From positions 62,001 to 126,000 of the forward strand of contig NZ_JBIPKE010000014.1 of assembly GCF_044005705.1 (NCBI RefSeq): a DNA stretch of 64,000 nt, given 5' to 3'. Below are positions 59,088-64,000 of this stretch, piece by piece. Under the pieces are notes generated by a model. That model searched no databases, was not told where the DNA came from, and saw only the letters and a list, made by a program, of their open reading frames with translations. Each line of letters starts with the position of its first letter. The stretch's first letter is position 1. The stretch is from Marinoscillum luteum (GTDB lineage Bacteria > Bacteroidota > Bacteroidia > Cytophagales > Cyclobacteriaceae). Position numbers and translations under genes: made by a program.

Positions 59088-60290
59088 TCAATTCCCAAAC
59101 AACGCCAATAGTCCAATACTCATTAGCTCATCTTTGGAGGGGCTAATCGTCCGTTCCCCATTTTGGTAGGAAAAAAATGCCTTGAACTCTGTATTTGGCA
59201 CATCATAGCCCATTGTTAGCTTATAGTAGTTCTTCAGCTCCTTATCAGCATTGATAGTCGTATTGAAGTCATAGAAAAGCTGGCCTTCCACGATTGCCGT
59301 AAATGAATGGTAAATGGGTATTACATAATATAGGTTGGCAAAGACCATTGCAGATTTCTCATTTTGCTGCTCCGATCCATCCGCGTTCTTTCTCCTATTG
59401 TCCCCTTCGGCATAAGCCTTTAGACCTGCCTGTAGTACGGGCTTGAGCCTAAGTCTATCGTATCCATAGCTCAGGTCAATCAAATTTGGCAGGAGCATAT
59501 TCTTGGCCAAATTGATGGCTCCACGGTAAGAGGAAAGATCCTGATTCCCTTCTAAACCAGCAGTAATCAGCCACTCAGTTGTTTTCTCCAAATCCAAATT
59601 ACTGTAGGATACCGGGTATATGGATAAATAGTTAAGTGAGTCTTTTGGATTAGTAGATACCTGGCCCTCAGCCATGAAATAAGCGGTGCCAGTAAAGATC
59701 TCCACACCTTTATAGGCATTGCGATATGCAAACTTTACACCATATTCTCCCTCATCTGTATCACTCTCTGCTGCAGGCACATAGAACATCTCAAAGTTGT
59801 TATTGATAAAGGAAAACTCCCCGCCTCTGGACACTGTGTATTGTTTCACCTGATCCTCAGTGAAAGTGATTTTCCCCTTAGATAATTCAGAGATCTTTGC
59901 CACGCTGTATTCATAATCTCCCTGGGTAGTCTTGATGGTCAGCGGACGATTAAAGACAATGGTGAAGTCACTCGAAGCAGTAGAAAGACCAAGCAACTTT
60001 TGTTTAGAAACATCATACATATCCAGATCAATGGACTTTCTGCTCACCGCCATGGAAATCCGCACATCGCTCCCAAAATAGTCAACCCCACCCTTATCCA
60101 GTTTAAAGGTATAATCCACGGGTGAGTTGGCATCCATGGTTTGTCCTGAATTCAGTTGAGGTAATATGGAAATTCTCAGGTAGGGTTTCCCTACAGTGTT
60201 TACATTAAGCTCAAAGGCCAACTCTGGGTTCTGTCCGAATGCAAACCCACCCCACAGCATCAATACACAAAATATTTTTATCGTTTTCAT
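59088..60290 (-). CDS. Exported protein of unknown function, last gene of the five-gene cassette
   Basis: 400 residues with signal peptide MKTIKIFCVLMLWGGFAFGQ. The first 180 residues read like beta-sandwich domains (VDYTFKLDKGGVDYFGSDVR, RPLTIKTTQGDYEYSVAKIS). The second half has amphipathic strands suggestive of an outer-membrane barrel (LKPVLQAGLKAYAEGDNRR, SAMVFANLYYVIPIYHSFTA, YKLTMGYDVPNTEFKAFFSY) and ends in SIGLLALFGN. The ATG overlaps the stop of the preceding 101-residue gene by four bases, which argues for co-expression. No known family; the position suggests an envelope component of the cassette. Confidence 0.7.
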   Translation of the reverse strand: MKTIKIFCVLMLWGGFAFGQNPELAFELNVNTVGKPYLRISILPQLNSGQTMDANSPVDYTFKLDKGGVDYFGSDVRISMAVSRKSIDLDMYDVSKQKLLGLSTASSDFTIVFNRPLTIKTTQGDYEYSVAKISELSKGKITFTEDQVKQYTVSRGGEFSFINNNFEMFYVPAAESDTDEGEYGVKFAYRNAYKGVEIFTGTAYFMAEGQVSTNPKDSLNYLSIYPVSYSNLDLEKTTEWLITAGLEGNQDLSSYRGAINLAKNMLLPNLIDLSYGYDRLRLKPVLQAGLKAYAEGDNRRKNADGSEQQNEKSAMVFANLYYVIPIYHSFTAIVEGQLFYDFNTTINADKELKNYYKLTMGYDVPNTEFKAFFSYQNGERTISPSKDELMSIGLLALFGN

Positions 60291-60592
60291 AGCCTGTTTC
60301 GGTTTGCAGTATCTTTTGAATTGTGCCTGTCATATATATATTGAATACAATCATCCATGGTCGCCCACTCGTCAATCAATGAATCATTCAGCAAAATATC
60401 ATAGTACTTATTGGGTGTAGGGTGTTCATGAGCGTTGGTAAACAATTTCAGTGCGCTTAAAAAAACCTTCTTATGAAAGTCCGCGAAGTGCTGAAACGTG
60501 TATGAAGTAATGTCACCGTTAAAATCCGCTACCTTGTGAAGGGCCGGACTAACGATGTTGTCAATTATCTGGGGTCTAGTAAGAAATGACAT
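60287..60592 (-). CDS. Small cytoplasmic protein of unknown function in the patatin cassette
   Basis: 101 residues, no signal and no membrane helix. It is predicted helical, rich in His, Asp and aromatic residues (QIIDNIVSPALHKVADFNGD, YTFQHFADFHKKVFLSALKL, WATMDDCIQYIYDRHNSKD). It lies 41 bases after the patatin gene and overlaps the next gene by four bases. Candidates are an adaptor or an inhibitor of the phospholipase, but nothing in the sequence shows this. Confidence 0.65.
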   Translation of the reverse strand: MSFLTRPQIIDNIVSPALHKVADFNGDITSYTFQHFADFHKKVFLSALKLFTNAHEHPTPNKYYDILLNDSLIDEWATMDDCIQYIYDRHNSKDTANRNRL

Positions 60593-60633
60593 ATCTTTTA
60601 GTGTTTAGAATCATTATTAGAAATACAAATTGG

Positions 60634-61623
60634 TTAAAGCTCAAACCACTTAGCCAGTGCTTCTTTATTATCCTGAAAGAGCTTTTCTCCGAGCTTCTTC
60701 AGTGCAGCCATATTGGCTGGGGTCACATTGTCCATCTCCGGATCCACATCTCCAGGCATTTTGGAGTTGATCCGCATGTACTGGGCGGGATTCTCGGTGG
60801 TTTCAAATATTCGCTTCAAGTAAAAGTCGTCCACCTCCACACTGCCAGACATCATGATGTCGATAACCGGCCGCACCCACTGAGCCATACCCCATTTCCT
60901 GGCCTGGCGGTACAGATAGTGTTTTTTGGTAAACCCTGTACCCAGCGAAAGGATCTTCATGTCTTTGGCAGCAGCGGGCGCTCCTTCCACATTCTTAAAA
61001 CCATCTCTGATCTCAGCATAGGCACACATGGCCGGATTGTTCACAAATACGCCCCCATCCACCAGGGTGAATGAATCCCCCAGCTTATTTTTCACACGGG
61101 CACAATTGAAATAGGTGGGTGCCGCAGAGGTGGCCCGGGACACCTCCCTGATCAGGAAGTCATAGGCCTCCTTTTCTTTGGCATCATGCTGGGCAAAGAA
61201 GTGCCCATTGCGATTGGTAATATCGTAGGAAGTAATCACTGTGGGCTTCAGCAGCTGACTCAGCCACACTTCCCCAAAGTATTCCTTCAATGCTTCATCG
61301 ATACCCCGTTCTGGGAACTTGGCAGAGATAATCCCCCAAATGGACATGAGCTTATGCATGAAAGGGTCATCGAATATTTGCTTTCCTTTATTGAAGTATA
61401 GCCCCACCACCTCCTCGGCGCTGAATTTGGGTTTGGTGGCGTCAGTGTCAGATGGGCAGAGGTAGGCACAGGTGAGAATCCCTCCGGTGCTGGTGCCCGC
61501 GATGAGGTCAAAATAGTCGGCTACTTTGATTCCAAATTCTCTCTCGGCTTCTACCATGATGGTGCCCGGCACTATCCCGCGGATACCGCCTCCATCGATG
61601 GACAATACTTTTAATAGGCTCAT
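60634..61623 (-). CDS. Patatin-like phospholipase
   Basis: 329 residues without signal peptide. All patatin motifs are intact: the oxyanion loop DGGGIRG (10-16), the nucleophile GTSTG with Ser45, and the catalytic Asp189 in DGGVFVNNP. The Ser-Asp dyad cleaves acyl chains from phospholipids. Length and motif spacing match the bacterial CBASS-effector/plant-patatin branch more than the secreted ExoU branch. It has a membrane-active substrate but is itself soluble. Its ATG overlaps the stop of the membrane-protein gene (ATGA), so the two are coupled. No CD-NTase/cGAS-like gene is in the window, so this is not a standard CBASS operon. Confidence 0.92.
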   Translation of the reverse strand: MSLLKVLSIDGGGIRGIVPGTIMVEAEREFGIKVADYFDLIAGTSTGGILTCAYLCPSDTDATKPKFSAEEVVGLYFNKGKQIFDDPFMHKLMSIWGIISAKFPERGIDEALKEYFGEVWLSQLLKPTVITSYDITNRNGHFFAQHDAKEKEAYDFLIREVSRATSAAPTYFNCARVKNKLGDSFTLVDGGVFVNNPAMCAYAEIRDGFKNVEGAPAAAKDMKILSLGTGFTKKHYLYRQARKWGMAQWVRPVIDIMMSGSVEVDDFYLKRIFETTENPAQYMRINSKMPGDVDPEMDNVTPANMAALKKLGEKLFQDNKEALAKWFEL

Positions 61624-62609
61624 GTTTTTGTTGGTTTAGGTGGTACGGATGGGTTGCTTCCTGCACCTCTCAGATTCACCAGCTTGTTGAGCGTCTCGAA
61701 CCAAAAAGGCGCTCCCAGAGAAACCGCAAAACCGGTAATCAGCCAGCCCCCAATCTTTTTCAGCCAGGCCCCTACAAAATCCCAAAAAGTACTGAAGGTG
61801 GGCCAGGTGGTCAGCACAGCCTTTTTTACTGGCCAGCCAATGGGCAGCTTCAGGTCGATGAGTGATTGCTGAAGGCTATCAATTTCATTGACCTGAGTTT
61901 TGATTCTGGCGATTTCCTCCGCCACATCATAATTAGAATCCGTCGGGATTTTGGCCAATGACTTCTGGTATACACTGTCTTTAAGGGCCTGACGACTGGC
62001 CTCCACGAGACTCTCTCGTGCTTGTGGGTTTTCGTAAAGAAACTCAGCCAACTGAAACGTGTCTATGTTGAGAACTCCTGCCAGCACCAGGGAAACCACC
62101 AGTATAATCTGCTGGGTGTATTTCTTAAACTTCCCTCCGATTCTACTCATCGAATCATCAAACCAGCCAGAAATGGAAGCCCTGAATGCATCCAGGTCTT
62201 TTTCATTTTCACTCAGGTACTGGAGAAATGAGCGCTTCATATCCTCGGGAAGCAGCGTGGTAGATTCCAGACTTTTTTTCAGCGTTTTGGCGTCATAAGA
62301 TTTGATCTCTTTGTCCTCCTGAGAGTGGATAAGATCTAGCAAAACACGCGAGAAAATGTCTGGAGGAATGTAAGAGGGGATGCGGCCACTGGTTGTCAGT
62401 TTTTTGATCAGGCTGTGCTCATGTATCAACTCGCCCACGGTCTTGTCTCCCACTTTTTCATTGAATGAATCCGTTAGCCACTTCTGAAGACTCTTTGCTC
62501 TAACATTTCGGGTCCGCGAAATGGTCTCCATAATCGATGACGCGGCAATGCTTAAGATGAAATAAATGAAAATAAGACCTATGACCAGGTCGAGAATTTG
62601 TAAAAACAT
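61620..62609 (-). CDS. Three-helix membrane protein of unknown function
   Basis: 329 residues. One helix at the N-terminus (LQILDLVIGLIFIYFILSIA), one at about 170-190 (QQIILVVSLVLAGVLNIDTF) and one near the end (IGGWLITGFAVSLGAPFWF). Between helices 1 and 2 there is a large charged, helical cytoplasmic part, and between 2 and 3 a soluble part with PIGW. The C-terminal motif SLGAPFWFETLNKLVNLRGA is striking; I recall a similar SLGAPFWF-x-x-LNK ending in uncharacterised bacterial membrane proteins, but cannot verify it. It lies between the peptidoglycan hydrolase gene (3 bases) and the patatin gene (overlap), so it is the likely membrane anchor or channel of the cassette. Confidence 0.75.
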   Translation of the reverse strand: MFLQILDLVIGLIFIYFILSIAASSIMETISRTRNVRAKSLQKWLTDSFNEKVGDKTVGELIHEHSLIKKLTTSGRIPSYIPPDIFSRVLLDLIHSQEDKEIKSYDAKTLKKSLESTTLLPEDMKRSFLQYLSENEKDLDAFRASISGWFDDSMSRIGGKFKKYTQQIILVVSLVLAGVLNIDTFQLAEFLYENPQARESLVEASRQALKDSVYQKSLAKIPTDSNYDVAEEIARIKTQVNEIDSLQQSLIDLKLPIGWPVKKAVLTTWPTFSTFWDFVGAWLKKIGGWLITGFAVSLGAPFWFETLNKLVNLRGAGSNPSVPPKPTKT

Positions 62610-62612
62610 AGG

Positions 62613-63275
62613 CTAGGCGTTTAATATGGTGTTCAATAAATTCTTTGTTTTAGGGCCATACACACCATCGGCCTTGAGTCCGCCATTGGCTTGCAGTAGT
62701 TTGATGGCAGCATCCATTTTGGCCCCAAATACCCCATCGGAAGTGCCCACCTCGTAGTTGGCAGCTTTCATAGCGTCTTGTAGCTGAACCACCTTCTCCC
62801 CGGTATCCCCTTTGCGCAGCACACCCTCCGGAAGAGAGATAATGGCGGATTTGGCGAGCCTGCGAAAGCCCAGCAACCGCTCGGCACTTTGTGCCGATAT
62901 ACTCACCTGATTGCCCTGATTTCCCCCAAGACAATAGATCCGTTTCAAATCCTGTGAATAGCCCATAAAGAAACCCACGTGACCGCTGGTGCCTAGCAAA
63001 CTCTCCCTCCAGAAGACCACAACATCTCCGGGCTCCGGCACATTCACGGGCGTACCTATGTGCAGCCATGATCTGGCAAGGGCACTTTTGGAGTAGTTCA
63101 GTCCCGCTTTAAGGGCACACCACCCCACGAACACCGAGCACCATGGGGTCTCATCATCGTTGATCCAGGAGAGGCCAATCTCTTTGGCGTAGTTCACAAT
63201 GGCAGGATTATCTTCGGGACCGGAGATTTCTTTTTGTCCAAGTTGGGACGTGGCGATTTTCAGTAATTCACTCAT
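62613..63275 (-). CDS. NlpC/P60- or CHAP-like cell-wall hydrolase with peptidoglycan-binding domain
   Basis: 220 residues, first gene of the cassette. Residues about 1-130 match the TIGR02594 form of cysteine amidase/peptidase: IATSQLGQKEISGPEDNPAI, the catalytic Cys46 in TPWCSVFVGWCALKAG and His99 in GTSGHVGFFMG. Residues about 150-217 are a PG_binding_1 domain (LRKGDTGEKVVQLQDAMKAA, DGVFGAKMDAAIKLLQANGG, DGVYGPKTKNLL). There is no signal peptide or membrane helix, as in phage endolysins, so it would need a pore or another exporter to reach the wall. No phage structural genes are present nearby. Confidence 0.87.
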   Translation of the reverse strand: MSELLKIATSQLGQKEISGPEDNPAIVNYAKEIGLSWINDDETPWCSVFVGWCALKAGLNYSKSALARSWLHIGTPVNVPEPGDVVVFWRESLLGTSGHVGFFMGYSQDLKRIYCLGGNQGNQVSISAQSAERLLGFRRLAKSAIISLPEGVLRKGDTGEKVVQLQDAMKAANYEVGTSDGVFGAKMDAAIKLLQANGGLKADGVYGPKTKNLLNTILNA

Positions 63276-63387
63276 AGCTGCTTTTGTCTATGTTCAGTCA
63301 TATTTTACTCAAAACTGAATGACAACATCTAAGCTAGTGATTTGAGAAGGCTAAGTCAATACCTCAAAAGAGTGATCACATAAAAAA

Positions 63388-63413
63388 AGGTGGCCCAATA
63401 GCACTATGGGCAC
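63388..63413 (-). terminator. Terminator of the 115-residue lipoprotein gene
   Basis: An imperfect stem (GTG-CCCA-TAG / CTA-TGGG-CAC with two bulges), followed on the minus strand by TTTTTTTA. It is about 25 bases past the stop at 63439, and 113 bases before the start of the cassette, which supports a separate promoter for the cassette. Confidence 0.65.
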
Positions 63414-63438
63414 GTTAAATAGAACTATTCCTATACGC

Positions 63439-63786
63439 CTAGTTGCGGCGGGTAATGCAGGTGAGTTGCTTCAGCCATTCGCGGCAGGTATGGTCGGCGG
63501 GTAGCTCGGTGAATGACAGACTCACTTCCAAAGGAAAATCCTCTAGCTGTATACCCTCGTTCACAAAAAAGTCTCTGAGGATGTCGTTGTACTGAATCCT
63601 GAGCGTATCCCTTTCGTCACTGCTGACAAACTGATAATTACCTCCACAAATCCAGTAAGTCTGATCCTGCGCTACAAGGGTATAGTCCACATCACAATTC
63701 ACCTGAACGGTTTCCTTCTGACAGGAGGTCAGCACTACAATGAAAAATGGGATCAATAATTTTCTCACATCCCTATAGACCTGCAT
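63439..63786 (-). CDS. Small lipoprotein, unknown function
   Basis: 115 residues. MQVYRDVRKLLIPFFIVVLTSC is a lipoprotein signal with lipobox LTSC (Cys22). The short mature domain has four further cysteines (NCDVD, WICGG, HTCREW, LTCITRR), probably two disulfides, and beta-type stretches (FPLEVSLSFTELPA). It has its own terminator and does not seem to be part of the downstream cassette. No family recognised. Confidence 0.7.
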   Translation of the reverse strand: MQVYRDVRKLLIPFFIVVLTSCQKETVQVNCDVDYTLVAQDQTYWICGGNYQFVSSDERDTLRIQYNDILRDFFVNEGIQLEDFPLEVSLSFTELPADHTCREWLKQLTCITRRN

Positions 63787-63820
63787 CCTCAGGAATTGGT
63801 TGTTTCTGTGGGATTAAAAA

Positions 63821-64000
63821 ATGTTAAAAGCCACACTGGAAATTCTCAATTTGACTTTCAAAAAATCATTCTTAGAAAAAAGATCAATTCAGGCCTTTTT
63901 CAACCGACTGAAAAACAAGTGCTTAGATAAAAACACTGTTTTGGCAACACTTTTGTCTTATGCCATGCAGGCTGTGATAGGCCCCGCCATCTTTTGTTCA
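63821..64000 (+). CDS. Possible start of a gene running off the right edge
   Basis: An uninterrupted plus-strand frame from ATG 63821 to the window end, 60 codons, beginning MLKATLEILNLTFKKSFLEK and including LLSYAMQAVIGPAIFCS. The chain is basic and helical and then hydrophobic. It could be real, or a chance frame, or untranslated DNA upstream of a gene beyond the edge. No motif is recognised. Confidence 0.25.
   Translation, partial: MLKATLEILNLTFKKSFLEKRSIQAFFNRLKNKCLDKNTVLATLLSYAMQAVIGPAIFCS

Noticed and set aside
59088..63275. Calling the patatin operon CBASS
   Set aside because: A patatin like CapV fits, but no CD-NTase/cGAS-like, Cap2 or Cap3 gene is visible within the window, and the operon contains a wall hydrolase instead.
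62613..63275. Calling the hydrolase a prophage endolysin
   Set aside because: No tail, capsid, terminase or integrase gene lies around it. The neighbours are a membrane protein and a phospholipase.

Overview
The window looks like part of a chromosome from a marine member of the Bacteroidota, most likely order Cytophagales. The main evidence is three very large exported proteins ending in type IX secretion (T9SS) type A sorting domains, a TonB-dependent receptor/DUF4249 operon, bshA of bacillithiol synthesis, two rhomboids behind mutL, and several promoters with the Bacteroidota -7 element TAnnTTTG. No rRNA, tRNA, prophage or CRISPR array was seen. All calls come from reading the sequence; no database search was possible.

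Layout. 1-242 is the 5' end of clpB, leaving the window on the minus strand. 498-2546 holds an esterase-like lipoprotein and a TRAP-transporter binding protein. 2618-12104 (minus) holds a 2569-residue leucine-rich-repeat/MBG surface protein and, upstream of it, a membrane-spanning TPR/LuxR regulator; two palindromes lie between them. 12238-15627 has a rhodanese, metZ and the TRAP membrane subunits dctM/dctQ, 11 kb from the binding protein. 15762-22706 is a four-gene TonB receptor operon starting with an unknown exported protein. 22684-31349 has two small exported proteins, rlmN, a membrane lipoprotein and a minus-strand run (114-residue membrane protein, mutL, two rhomboids, a small outer-membrane-like protein, an SDR/DUF2867 protein). 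31501-41385 carries a serine hydrolase with a worn GH3-like front half, bshA, a fatty-acid-hydroxylase-like protein, a VWA/AAA+/AlbA_2 trio, PIN-PhoH and a MOSC protein. 41431-46425 has a 63-residue protein, BatD, aroC, a dicarboxylate symporter and an Nfu-type Fe-S protein. 46504-53966 has a small lipoprotein, a 1366-residue M43 metalloprotease with eight carbohydrate/adhesion-like repeats, an EF-hand protein, a flavoprotein and a hemolysin III homologue.

The right end is the accessory part. A 1089-residue PL7 alginate lyase (54242-57511) is followed by a long gene-poor stretch, a solitary REP-associated tyrosine transposase (RAYT, 58307-58750) surrounded by two families of REP-like palindromes, and then a tight minus-strand five-gene cassette (63275 to 59088): NlpC/P60- or CHAP-like hydrolase with peptidoglycan-binding domain, membrane protein, patatin phospholipase, small protein, exported protein. 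This cassette is not one I recognise as a described system and is the best candidate for new biology here, followed by the RAYT/REP island and the regulator/palindrome/giant-adhesin pair.

How it fits together: the cell probably lives on algal polysaccharide and particles. It secretes an alginate lyase, an M43 protease and a giant adhesin through T9SS, takes up ligands by TonB and TRAP systems, and carries ordinary housekeeping genes (rlmN, mutL, aroC, metZ, bshA, nfu) between these.
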